Source: Phyto melanocephala (taxonomy: Eukaryota > Arthropoda > Insecta > Diptera > Rhinophoridae). Taken from it: a stretch of 64,000 nucleotides of DNA. Both the position numbers and the translations under genes were made by a program. Every line of letters begins with the position of its first letter. Within the stretch, counting starts at the first letter, position 1. The notes beneath the pieces were generated by a model that was not told the origin of the DNA, ran no database searches, and saw only the letters and a list, made by a program, of their open reading frames with translations. Positions 1-10,269 of this stretch are shown piece after piece. Location of the stretch: the NCBI GenBank assembly GCA_941918925.1, contig OW799234.1:111451128-111515127 (forward strand). Reading direction: 5' to 3'.

Positions 1-774
1 ACCTTTTGGTTATGTAGATTTTCATATTTATTAATTTATAAAAATTTGTTTATTCATACACACGAATCTGAGGGAAGGTTATTAAGAACTAAATAAATTT
101 ACTCAATATTAATTTCAAAGTAGTGTCATATATAATACACAAATTGGCATAACAACATCATTTTTGGTGGTACAATTCTCCGCTAGATTGGATTTGCCCA
201 CTATAGAATTATAAAATCAACTATTTAAATATTTTACTCAGTTTTAGATTTTACCCTAAACAGAATTTTCTTTTTTTTACCCCCAAACAGAATTTTTGAA
301 TACACATGGATATTGAGGTCATTTTGAAGAGTAGACTTATACCCAGCAAAAAATATAACTAGTTAGTGTCCAGTTTAGTTATATAATTTAATTTATAAAT
401 TTTTTATATCGTATGAAAATAGCAATACGTCTGTCTCGTCTTTTGGATTTTTCATTCTGAGAATAGATAAAATTGTAATAAACATTAAATCTGAATTTTA
501 GGATATTATGTTCATGATTGTGAAAGTTATTATCAAATTTTGCACGGCGAAATAAAGCATTCTTACTTGATTAGAAATCCTCTTATTTGACTGAATAAGA
601 TAGAATAAATAGATACAACTATCGAGGGCACCGAATCCCTAAAGAAATTATTTTTTAACTCTATAACGTCTGAATAACTAAAGATCACTTAGCCGATATT
701 AAATTTATTGTACTAAAGAATGTCTTAGAAAGATTCCCATAAACGGGTGAATTTTTTTTTTTTGGTTCATATTA
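1..774. other. AT-rich spacer, no gene seen
   Basis: No coding or repeat structure is supported here. The only pattern is a short near-duplication of a pyrimidine-rich CCxAAACAGAATTTT segment around 250-297. The stretch ends in a T-run just before the target site of the non-LTR insertion that follows. Confidence 0.6.
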
Positions 775-786
775 ACAATATTCGGA

Positions 787-1872
787 TCTCTTATGGACGG
801 AAAGGCAGGATCCGGGGTCTATTCAATTTAGTTGAACCTCTCCTGTTCCCTAAGTCTGGGGTGTATGGGTCCGTATATCAGGCAGAGATGCTTGGATTGT
901 TGCACACGTTGGACCACCTGCTCGACGATCGAGTGCATGGGAGGAGAATTTTGTGGTTTTAATGGGCAACCACGTATGTCTTAAAATCAAATTTTTCAGG
1001 AGAGCTACAAAACCGTGTTAGTGCTGAACGATTTTTTAATATATATAGGAGTTATGTTGTTATGCCATTAAGATATTCGGAATGGGTTCATCTAATTTGA
1101 GAAATTTTAAAAACAAGTAAAGATCGTTTAGAACCAAGCAATATGGCATTATTAACTCAAAATCGTATAAAATGAACCTACGCGGTTGCCCATGAAAACC
1201 ACAGAATTATCACAGCACTTGATAACCAGTCTGTGGTTAAATGCGAGCAGCTTTCGGATCTGAACTTGAAACTGGTGCTCAAATGAGTTCTGAAGGTCAA
1301 TAGGTGTGCCTCTGTGAACGAGGTAACGCTAATGTGGGTTAGGGGACATATTGGCACAGATGGAAATCAGGCGGTGGACGAACTTGCGAAAGGAGGAGCT
1401 GTTGTGGCATTCTGCGGACCGGAACCAAGAATTGATTTTGGGGATGGAATGGTGCGGCCGAAGGTCCTACAATGGGTGGAATCTATGAACCTGAGATGAA
1501 AACGACCACATGTAAATAGGCACGTATGGTGCTCAAAAGGCCCTTGGCAGAAATGGAGTCAAGGTAATCGGAAATAATCGCAGGAGCCTGAGCTGTTTAA
1601 CTGCTTTGGTCACAGGGCATTGCAACTTTAAATATCATCTGCACAGGATCGGGGTTGTGAAGGATGATGTTTGCAGGATGTCCCTTGAGACTGCTGAGAC
1701 AGCAACGCATTTGGTATCGGAATGTCCGGCAATGGCTGGCAATAGACTTATTACCACTGGCAGGCACACGTTGGATGTGAGTGTTACGGGGGAAATTAGT
1801 CTGGTGCAGATGCTGCTGATTACAAAGGACTCTATGATTAGGATTGTAGACAATCATCAGTCTGCAATGTGA
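787..1872 (+). pseudogene. RNase H domain and Cys/His tail of a non-LTR ORF2, broken
   Basis: The domain would remove the RNA strand from RNA/DNA hybrids during retrotransposition. The first catalytic motif reads MDGKAGSGVYS near 790-825, where a YTDGS-type motif is expected. A frame change then leads to VYQAEMLGLL, the second catalytic Glu region. After the MITE the frame resumes, with DNQSVVK near 1224 (third Asp region) and WVRGHIGTDGNQAVDELAKG from 1337 (fourth motif, GH...GN..VDELA). The C-terminal tail at 1606-1872 shows TGHCNFKYHLHRIG, then CRMS where CxxC is expected, then HLVSECPAM, so one metal ligand is lost. Frameshifts, an in-frame stop near 825 and the MITE make it non-functional. 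Confidence 0.8.
951..1204. mobile_element. 254-bp MITE, copy A (nested in non-LTR element)
   Basis: Terminal inverted repeats begin TTGTGGTTTTAATGGGCAAC and end with the complement, GGTTGCCCATGAAAACCACA. The flanks show AATT at 947-950 and 1205-1208. The TSD could equally be read as 5 bp (GAATT) because of the boundary base. The sequence is a close inverted match over its whole length to 50030-50284. It has no coding capacity. It interrupts the RNase H domain of the 787-2017 retrotransposon and is therefore younger than that insertion. I cannot assign its superfamily. Confidence 0.85.
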
Positions 1873-2849
1873 AGTCACAAAAGTCTAGAGCAATCGCCTG
1901 GGAGTCAGTGAGATCGGGATAACCTTGTAATCTCTGGACAATGAATGGGGTCGAAAAGGGACCCGTTTATTGAATATATCTGCTTCGATATAAACCCTCC
2001 CTCCTACATGTATATATACAATATTCGGAGGGTGATAGTTCTGGTAAAATCAGCAGATTGGTATTCAATATATATTATATGTTTTTATTCATAACTAGTG
2101 TTGCACCCTTGAGACAATTTACAATTTTTAATTACTGTCCAATTGCCTTAGTGTCTTATATATTAAGAGGCGAGTCAATTTTAAAAAATAACTATAGGCA
2201 TATATAAGTTGTTTGTGTATGTTATTTACACTGGCTTAATTATTGCTGACATTTGTTGATTTATGGCATATCCTCAAGTACTTTCTTACTTGCTCTGTTT
2301 GAGCATGTTGGTGCAGAATTTGAACAATTCGGCTAAAGTAGCTAATACATGGCATGTTTTATAAGTCCGACTTGGTAAATTTGTATCGATATGTAATTTT
2401 GTATGTCTTCCAAAAATGTTATTTAACACTCAACCGCCGAAGACTATTTTCCGGCATCAGGAATTTTTTTCAACAGCTGATGACGGATGGCTTGTCAGAA
2501 CAAATTAGAGCACGCTCTAATTGAAATTTTGTCAGATGTCCCAACGCATGTTTTTTACAGAAGTTATATTTTAATACTAACACACAACATGTACGTCCTT
2601 AGTAGTGGGGATGTTTACAAGTCAGACGTAAAAAAACATACCGTGTATTAGCTGCTTAACGAAGTCTGCATTACATACATTCGAACACATATATAAACCT
2701 AAAAAACATATGACAACTACAACAAAAGTCCGCATAGTTTGTACAAGCGTATTCATACCATATATATAAATAGTGACCTCTTGCTTTTTTGCTGTTGTTT
2801 TAATAAAATTTTGTTGTTGCAATTTAAAAAAAAACTTTTATTTTTGATA

Positions 2850-2885
2850 ATATCTTTGACAATGTCTTTGACAATATCTTTGTAG
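2850..2885. repeat. 12-bp tandem repeat, three units
   Basis: Three consecutive units read ATATCTTTGACA, ATGTCTTTGACA and ATATCTTTGTAG. Confidence 0.8.
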
Positions 2886-2941
2886 ATAATTTTTCATTAA
2901 TATTAATAAGGGAAGCTAGAAAAATTTATTTAGTTTAGTAA

Positions 2942-2974
2942 AACAGAGCCCTATGTCTTTCATAGGGCTCTGTT
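2942..2974. repeat. Perfect 14-bp hairpin
   Basis: The arm AACAGAGCCCTATG and its exact complement CATAGGGCTCTGTT are separated by a 5-nt TCTTT loop. The arms are GC-richer than the surroundings. It could be the tip-to-tip remnant of a palindromic MITE or a chance structure. A short T-run does not follow it directly, and terminator logic does not apply in a fly genome. Confidence 0.8.
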
Positions 2975-4744
2975 CATTTTCATTTTATAATAAACTGAAA
3001 ACTGAATACGAGGTCATGGGATTTATGGCGACTTTAAAAAATTACTCACACGTATAGACGGACATTGATTTCTTTGTATATAAGGATTTAAAATATTTAT
3101 ATTTCCTTTGTGGGGCTGCAAATGAATACTGCTGAAATTACAAACGGAATGACAAATTTATATATACCCTTTTACACACTCAAGTGAAGTGTATAAAAAT
3201 ATATTATTGGAAAGGAAATTTCTTGTAGATGTGCACAATCTAGATCCAATTAAAATGTGTGCTAACAAAGTAATGAGTGTTAATACAATTGTTATATATG
3301 GTATAAAAAACAAAACAGAGAGAGTATAACTTTTTCCTTAAAACAATTATTTATTGCTTTTAAGCACTCAGTAAAAAAAATATTTCTGTCAGTGTATAGA
3401 TACAAATATATAAAGTTAAGAAAAATTTCAGCTCTTACATTTTCATTAATGCAAGTTTTTAGTTTATTTTTATTATATGTGAACACACGCTAAATATTTA
3501 TGGACACACATACATACATGTTTAAGTCTGCATTGTATTTCTTAATTTAATTAAATTGTTGCTGAAGATTAAAAATTATAAAAAAGAGGATTACGCCAAT
3601 TCCACAACAATTTCAGACTAACTTGTTTATCTTAAGCCACAAACTAAAAACAAAAAATTATTTTTGCTTTAAACACTTCTTAGGGGTTTTTTAAATATTA
3701 TTTGCACTGCATTGAAGATTTTTTCTCAGCTCTTCTTCTTATTTTAGCAAAAATTTCAATCTTTATAAGCAGTTAACTGTAATGAGAGTTTAAATGATGC
3801 CATTGTAGACGTCGCTTAATAAAAAAAAACTCACCGATACAGTCGTCATCTGAGGGATGGCCTTAAACACCACTGGACACAAACAACTTTAAATTGCCTT
3901 TTAATAAATTCTGAAAATTAATTTTTTTCTTTTCTGTAACTACAAAATAAAAACATTAAAATAATCAAGATTAATAATGAAAAAATAAAAAAAAATTAAA
4001 TTAAATTGTAAATTTTATGTATGTAGATCAAGTTTTTTTTATTTCTTATTTACTTTTTTTTTGCAATGGTATACTCATGTGCATATAAAACTTAAACTCT
4101 ATTAAAATATGCATGATCACAGGCATCATTCGTGTGGCCTGGTATGAGTCAATTGCTTATCGAGAGCATGCCAAAACTGGCGGTATGTAAATTTTTAATT
4201 ATATTTGCAAATATATTAAAAGACTTAATTGTTATGAATGATGTATGTATGTATGTATGTATAACTTATAGATTTTTAATGAAAGCAAAAAGAAGCACGT
4301 TACACGTACCGATAAACTAGTATGCTTACAACAACAATACACTATTTTACATAAAAAAAATATTAAAGGAAATTTATGCATTTTGTTTATTGGTAAGTAA
4401 GTACCCTTGGGGTCACCACGTATGGTTCTTCATTACTTTGATGTATTTTAAGACCATTTTTAAATTATAATAAAGAATATGCCGTTTGGCAATAAATTTC
4501 AAAGTGAGAAAATTTAATTTTTTTCCAAATGATAAATTAATTTATTGATTTCGTATTACTGAGTTACAAACTTGTTTGAAATATTTTTTTATACAATTTA
4601 ACGAAAACAATACAGATGATGTTTTATAAAAAAATCTCATGGCACTTGTTTCCAAAGTATTTTGTTGTTACTTAATACTTCCTTAAATATTTCTTCACTT
4701 AAAAATCTTGCTGTTTGAAAATTTGTGCATTTTCTTTATTACTA

Positions 4745-6027
4745 AGGGGTGTCTCGAAATGCTTTTTTACATTTTTTACAGGGCACTACACAAACAAATA
4801 TTATTATTTTATTAATTTTTTTGTTCCGCTCTGTGATAGTTATAAGTGTCAACAATACTTTGTTAATAAGTTAATTCAAATTATTTAATCCGTATTTAAA
4901 ATGTCGTCAAATAGAGAAAAAGTGAAAAAAAAATATTGTGGATATTTATAATGAAAATAAACAACTTTCTTACGCTGAAGTTGCGCGACAGGCAAAAGTG
5001 TCTAGACAGACTGCCCGTAACGTTATTTTTAAATTCAAAAAAGACTTGTCTATTAAGCACAAGAAAGGTGGAGAGCCTCGTGGTTTTAGGAATCCTCAAA
5101 TCGTTAGAAAGGTGAAGGCACTTTAGAAGCAAAATCCAAACATTTCCATTCGCGATATCGCACGAAAACAAAATATTTCGAACTCGCTTTTAGAACGAAC
5201 AAATTAAAAAAAATTGAAAAATACTCAAAGTCAAGAAAGCTCCAAACCGAAATGAAAAAGGAACAAAAACGGCAAGAACAAGAGCAAGACAGTTGCTACG
5301 TCACAAATTAAATAATTTTATTTGATGTATTTTAATGGACGATGACCTATTGTAAGGCTGACTATTCAAAGCTCCCTGGGGTCAGGGTTTTTATGTTTCT
5401 AATAAAAGAGCTAATGTTTCCGATAAATTTAAGTATAAAAAGATTTCAAAATTCGCCAAAAAATATATGATATGGCAAGTAATATGTACATGTGGGAAAA
5501 CTTCAAAGGCAATCATTGTGAATCGTACAATGAACAGCCAATTTTATATTAATGAGTGCCTGAAAAAGGCTGTATTGCCATTATATAGAAGTTACGATAT
5601 ACCTCCACTGTTTTGGCCCGACTTGGCAAGCTGCCACTACAGCAAAGACGTCCTTGAGTGGTATGAGGCCGCAAAACATGAATCCACCTACTTGTCCAGA
5701 GCTAAGGCCTATTGAACGCTATTGGGCTATAATTAAGCAGTACCTAAGAACAAAGTTCAAAGCTTCTGCATATGTAAAAAAATTTGGATTTATTTGGAAA
5801 AAAGCTATCAAACACTTCGGTAAAATGTGTGTCCAACGTTTAATGCAAAGCGTTAAGAAAAAAATGCGAAATTTTGCAAAAGAAAATAAAGTTCGAAACG
5901 TTGGTTTTTTGCATAATAAAGTTTAGACATTTTTCTCCAAAACGCCAATAAAATGTATATTTTGTTTGAAAAAAACTAGATTTGGGAGACATTTTAAAAT
6001 TTTTCAAAAGCATTTCGAGACACCCCT
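4745..6027 (+). mobile_element. Tc1/mariner-type transposon, DD37E-like, copy 1 (both TIRs present)
   Basis: The element runs from AGGGGTGTCTCGAAATGC to its complement GCATTTCGAGACACCCCT and is flanked by TA on both sides (4743-4744 and 6028-6029), the canonical Tc1/mariner target duplication. Its length of 1283 bp is normal for the superfamily. The first ~22 bp of the TIRs match perfectly and then diverge. A second copy of the family lies at 17551-18682. The family assignment uses the catalytic spacing, which is intact only in copy 2. It fits the insect DD37E group of Tc1/mariner transposases, but no search was run. Confidence 0.88.
4901..5924 (+). pseudogene. DD37E-type transposase, broken (copy 1)
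   Basis: A cut-and-paste transposase relic. It starts MSSNREKVKK at 4901 and loses frame in an A-run. Residues SYAEVARQAKVSRQTARNVI (from 4974) give the first helix-turn-helix, followed by a basic GGxPRGFRNP linker. A Trp codon has become TAG at 5124-5126, where copy 2 keeps TGG. The second helix-turn-helix (ISIRDIARKQNIS) follows. From 5467 the core reads IWQVICTCGKTS, then PLFWPDLASCHYSKDVLEWY (second catalytic Asp). About 24 bp present in copy 2 are deleted, shifting frame before CPELRPIERYWAIIKQYLR (catalytic Glu in PIE). The C-terminus ends at 5924. It cannot encode an active enzyme. Confidence 0.85.
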
Positions 6028-6297
6028 TAAACTAGTTATTTATGTGAAGGAGCTGGCTCAAGCATTTTTATTTCAATTATTTGCATGAAAAACATCCATT
6101 CATGCAGTCCATCATCATCATCAACACCTTGACTTTGAACGCATATTATCACAAAAAATATTAATAAAATTGAAAAAAACGATGATGTGATTTAATACAA
6201 CATCATAAACAACTATAGGGAAATATTTATTTTCAAGGATACAAACTGATATCTGTACTACTATAAGAATTTTATTTTGTTTCATTCGTTTTACTTA

Positions 6298-6414
6298 CTG
6301 CCGTATTCATAAAAAATATTTTAGGTGTACTGAAGGCTTATTTGACAAACTTAAGTACAAAATCTGTCAAACAAGTTTTCAATTAACCTAAGATACTTTT
6401 TATAAATACGACAG
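6298..6414. mobile_element. 117-bp fold-back MITE with TTA target duplication
   Basis: The ends CTGCCGTATTCATAAAAA and TTTTTATAAATACGACAG are inverted repeats, and the pairing continues with mismatches through most of the element, so nearly the whole sequence can fold on itself. TTA flanks it at 6295-6297 and 6415-6417. A 3-bp TTA/TAA target suits PIF/Harbinger (Tourist-like) MITEs, but the TIR alone does not prove the superfamily. Confidence 0.75.
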
Positions 6415-6839
6415 TTAAGGTTTTTGCAATTATTTATGATTTTACATCAAAAGCAACATGTACATGAAGAGAGTAGCACAAGCTGAAATTTATAATATTT
6501 TTTTTAAATGATTTTTTTTTGAAAAATTTATTTAAACAATAGCAGATCAATATATATTCCCACATAAGAGGGCTGCCTTTTATATTTCGGGAGTAGAAGA
6601 ATCCCCAGTACTGCAATCTGCCTACTGACATCCCTATACCATTTTTAAACATTTTTGACAATAAACTTACTCAGAATAGTATGATGTGCGTACGTTATTT
6701 GTGTCTTTTATAGTAAATTAAAAAACTCATGTCGGCCAAAAAATGGAACCAAAGTGTTAACATTTTGATGAGTTTTTTTACAACTTCCGACTGCATTAAA
6801 TTAACAACAATGCGTCGATGAAATCAGTTCGATTTTCAG

Positions 6840-7085
6840 CAATGAAGCACCATCAAGGATTAAAATTTATTGATGTTTTACTGAACATGTTTATGGTTGG
6901 AACTCGCTCAATGACGTGTTTCGATAAGGTTTAATTGATTGAAGCTGTACGTCATTTGGTAGTGTACAATTGTCATATCAGGTATCGTATGATTGAGGTA
7001 ATTTTAGTGGAACCAGCATACAATTATATTTATCGCTCGCGTTGGATCCCACATAATTTGAAAAAGCTATAACGATACTTCATAA
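6840..7085 (+). pseudogene. Mariner transposase N-terminal fragment, decayed
   Basis: Reading the + strand gives LIEAVRHLVVYNCHIRYRMI followed after a gap by SRWIPHNLKKL. These match the helix-turn-helix region and the RWVPHxL linker of mariner transposases. Stops and frame changes are frequent and no full ORF exists. It may belong with the C-terminal fragment at 7790-8260, but the ~700 bp between them is far longer than the intact protein would need, so an insertion or two separate elements is likely. Confidence 0.5.
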
Positions 7086-7789
7086 CATGAGCATGACACG
7101 TCTTTTAAGACGTGCAAATCTCTACAAGAGTCATTAGGGTTCGAAAGAGTTCTCAAAAACTTTTTTTGTTACTTCACATTCATCTAATTACATATTCTAG
7201 ACTAGGGAATTTTTATGCACCTACAAGTTGGTCTTTGGCAACAAGAATGAATGGAGTTAGTTGTTTAAAAAATTTAGATTTTGAAATACTTTTGAAGTAT
7301 AAGAGTTTTGATGGTGCAAATCCATTTTCAAGCAGCTCTTAACAATTTTGCACTAAGACAGTTGTTGTGGGTGTGTGTTTCAATTTTGATCTGATATTTT
7401 TTGATTGTTTCGAAAGTGTGAAATTCCTTGCCAACAAAGCATCATATATAAAAAGTTTTGCTTTACTTCTTTAATTTAAAAAAGATCGAGCTGAAGCATA
7501 ACAATTGTATACTAAAGCTTATGATAATTTTTTCATGGAAAACCAAAAATTGGAAGCATTACTTGTTGTCGAACTGAATCTTGCAAATAAAATAGAACTT
7601 ACTCTAGCATTAATTTGAAAACATTTAAGAGATTCACTCAAAATCACACAATTGAAGCCGAGAAACTTTTAAAGATGATTACGCATATCTAAATGTCTGC
7701 TTAAATGCTATAAAAGAAAATCATTGTTGTAATATTTTATTTCTTGCTACCATTACGAAAACTTGACAGTTAAAAGATCATATGTAAAT
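7086..7789. other. Spacer between mariner fragments, unassigned
   Basis: I see no convincing coding sequence or TIRs. The 76-residue open frame at 7112-7342 shows no recognisable motif. Confidence 0.4.
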
Positions 7790-8260
7790 CCCATCCAGTC
7801 AGTTGAATTGGCACCAATGTAAATATTCATACCCTATATTTGGTGGCATCCAAAGGATTCTGCCTATTATTAGCTATGAAAATCTGGCTAGACCATTTCA
7901 AAAAACTTGTGGCAAATACAACTGATTCATTTGAATCCAATATGACATGACAACACTCGTGCACATATTGCAATATCGATTAAAAATTATTTCGAAGAAA
8001 AGTGATTGAGAATTTTTCCTTCACACTTAAACTTAAAGTGACCTTACTCCGTTCGACTACATTGCTTTCACTGGAATATGATTCGAAACTGGGTAATTTT
8101 TTTCTTGGCCTAAAAATATGCACAGTTCTTTTGACGAGCAATTCTTATGTTTAGAGAAAGATGAAATAATGTTTAAGCAAACTATAAATAAAAAGATTGT
8201 GTGCACCGTTGGTCTACTCAATAGTAAAATAATAAGCAAATCGAGAGTTGTGACATGTTA
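7790..8260 (+). pseudogene. Mariner transposase catalytic-domain fragment, decayed
   Basis: Around 7847-8080 the + strand reads IWWHPKDSAYY, then SKNLWQIQLIHLNPI, then HDNTRAHIAISIKNYFEEK and YSVRLHCFHWN. These correspond to the mariner core IWWDxKGxxYYELL, the HDNARPHxA motif carrying the second catalytic Asp, and the YSPDLxPxD motif carrying the third, which has lost its Asp. Multiple stops show it is dead. The arrangement is that of DD34D mariners. Confidence 0.6.
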
Positions 8261-9625
8261 CAAAACACCAACGGTAATCAAGACGGTTTAAAGGATATTA
8301 AATAAATCTCTTGTCGTATGTACTACGCCACAAAAAGATGAAATCGCGTGTATATAACACACAGATTTAATAATGTTATTAAGGAGGAGAGAAAAAAAAA
8401 ATGAAATCAATTCTGCGTACGGCAATAAATATGATGTTTATCAACCAAAATAAATAATTAAGAAGCTAAAGACAAGAGAAGTATTATTATCGCCAAAATA
8501 AAAAATCTAATATACCTTTCGTTTCTTATGTAAAATTTATTGCAAAAAGTCTTTGTCATGTGCTCTGCCTTTACCACATAAATATAATTTGCTTGTTAAA
8601 TATTATTCTTTTTTTCTTTCGTTTTTGACTTCCTGCAGTGACCCACTTTTATATTGTAATCCCATTTCTATAAGAATTTATTGAATTTTGAATGTTTTGT
8701 TGTTCCTGCTGTTGTTATATTATTATTAATCGCTTATTGATATTGTTAAGCTGATTTGTCGTTAATATTAATTGACTTTAAGTCATATGAATGTCTTTAA
8801 GCTGAAAGAACACAAGTGCAAATATTTGCCAAAAAGTAATCAGCTTTAATAATGGTTAATTTAAACTACATGTATGTACATATCGATATGCAGCGGAATA
8901 ATACAAAAAACAAAATAAAAATCAATACTGTTGTGAAACAAAACCGAAAGAGTGTTGAGTTCAAACAAACGACTTAAGAAACAAACTTGATGTGTTGTGA
9001 CATGACTGTTTAAAAAAAAATTGTCGCCAGTATGCATTTTGCTTAATTTTTTAATGAGATTTTTGAAAAGAGAAAATTTATAAAAACATTAAAATTATAT
9101 ACGTTATGAAATAAAGAACTAAAAAACATTAAAAGTAAAATTTTTAGTCTCAACTAATGTTGGCAGGGTCAAAAGTAATATTTATAAAATTTAATCAATG
9201 TTATGTCATATTATATTTAGTTTCATTTTCAAGAAATAATTTAAAAAAAATTAACTTTTTAATGAACTTTTTAAAAATTTTCTGTTGAACCCATTAGACG
9301 CCGAATAAAATCAGCAGTGATCACTTTCAAAAAGTTTATATGTATTTAATGCTTCAGAAACTAAATTAACAAAATCTTGTATGACAAAATACGCATAGTT
9401 TTTCTAATTTTTAAGGAAGCTAAAGAAGATGAAGTTCGAGCCTAATATTAAATTTTTTGTGATAAGTAGTATTTAGCAATAGACTGATGACTTTTTTCTT
9501 GTAAACGCCAGAGGTTTGCATTGCCATGTATATTATGTAGGTAAATAAATAGTACCCACTACTATTTTTTCTACTAGTTATAACCCTGTAAAATAAAACA
9601 CACTAGTCCGACTCTTCAACACCAC
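8261..9625. other. AT-rich spacer, nothing supported
   Basis: No coding region, TIR pair or tandem repeat stood out in this stretch. Confidence 0.5.
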
Positions 9626-9629
9626 CCAT

Positions 9630-10265
9630 ATAAAAAAAAATTCATTTGTAATAACATCCAGCATCATATCAGGCTAAATTTTTTTCAATTTCGTGAGGAA
9701 TATTGTCTTTAAGATGATGAATTGTTTGCAGCTTATTCACATAAACTTTTCATTTTGAAACACCCCATAAGAAAAACTCTGGTGCTGTTAAATCTGGAAA
9801 TTTGGCTGGCCATGCTAAATCGCCATTTTGAAAAATGTCTTTCAACAATTGAATTGTTTAACGAGCTGCGTGTGCTGTGGCTCCATCTTGCTGAAGCCAC
9901 ATGTCCCATAGTTCTTGCTCTTTCATTTCAAGCACAAGAAAATTTCGAATCATGTCTTGGTACCGTTCAGCAGTAACACTGCCTCCAACACATTGATAAT
10001 TAAAAAAAATTATATTTCCAGCATTAATACCACACCATACAGTTGTTTTTTGTAAATCCAATGATTTTTCATGTATTAATTGGGGATTTTGCGTTTCCCA
10101 AAACCGACAGTTGTGTTTATTGACGTGACCACTGATAAGAAAATGGGCTTAATAGCTTTTTATCAAATTAAAAATAAACTCTTGAATTTCACCAGAACTT
10201 CTTAGGACTGCATTACAGTTGTTAATTGTCACTATTTCTACTCGTTCTAGTAGCATATATTTTAT
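9630..10265 (-). pseudogene. Mariner-like (rosa-group-like) transposase remnant
   Basis: On the - strand the N-terminus reads MLLERVEIVTINNCNAV near 10250. After an internal deletion comes AHFLISGHVNKHNCRFW (first catalytic-Asp region degraded), then LDLQKTTVWCGI, ERYQDMIRNFLVLEM and MWLQQDGATAHAAR (second catalytic Asp), then LAWPAKFPDLTAPEFFLWGV. The last motif has Glu where the third Asp of DLTPLDFFLWG-type proteins sits. The C-terminus reads LQTIHHLKDNIPHEIEKN. The same family, with clear DD41D spacing, is at 38123-38719. Stops and deletions make it inactive, and no TIRs were identified. Confidence 0.65.
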
Positions 10266-10269
10266 ATTA

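Larger units (their letters stand above)
787..2017 (+). mobile_element. 5'-truncated non-LTR retrotransposon (RNase H tail and 3' UTR)
   Basis: The insertion is bounded by a 12-bp direct repeat, ACAATATTCGGA, at 775-786 and 2018-2029. This is the target-site duplication expected of target-primed reverse transcription. What remains is the 3' end only: an RNase H domain, a zinc-knuckle-like tail and about 145 bp of 3' UTR ending in a TATATA tract. Loss of all reverse transcriptase sequence is the usual 5' truncation of these elements. A 254-bp MITE at 951-1204 later landed inside it. RNase H followed by a Cys/His tail suits the I/Loa/R1 side of the non-LTR tree, but I cannot fix the clade by eye. 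Confidence 0.85.
2030..4742. other. AT-rich spacer with small repeats
   Basis: No gene is supported. It contains a three-unit 12-bp tandem repeat (2850-2885), a perfect hairpin (2942-2974) and a short (ATGT)n run near 4242-4262. The open frames here are short and low-complexity and match nothing I recognise. Confidence 0.55.

Noticed and set aside
2942..2974. Hairpin as a transcription terminator or microRNA precursor
   Set aside because: Rho-independent terminators do not apply to a fly genome, and the 14-bp stem with a 5-nt loop is too short for a typical microRNA precursor.
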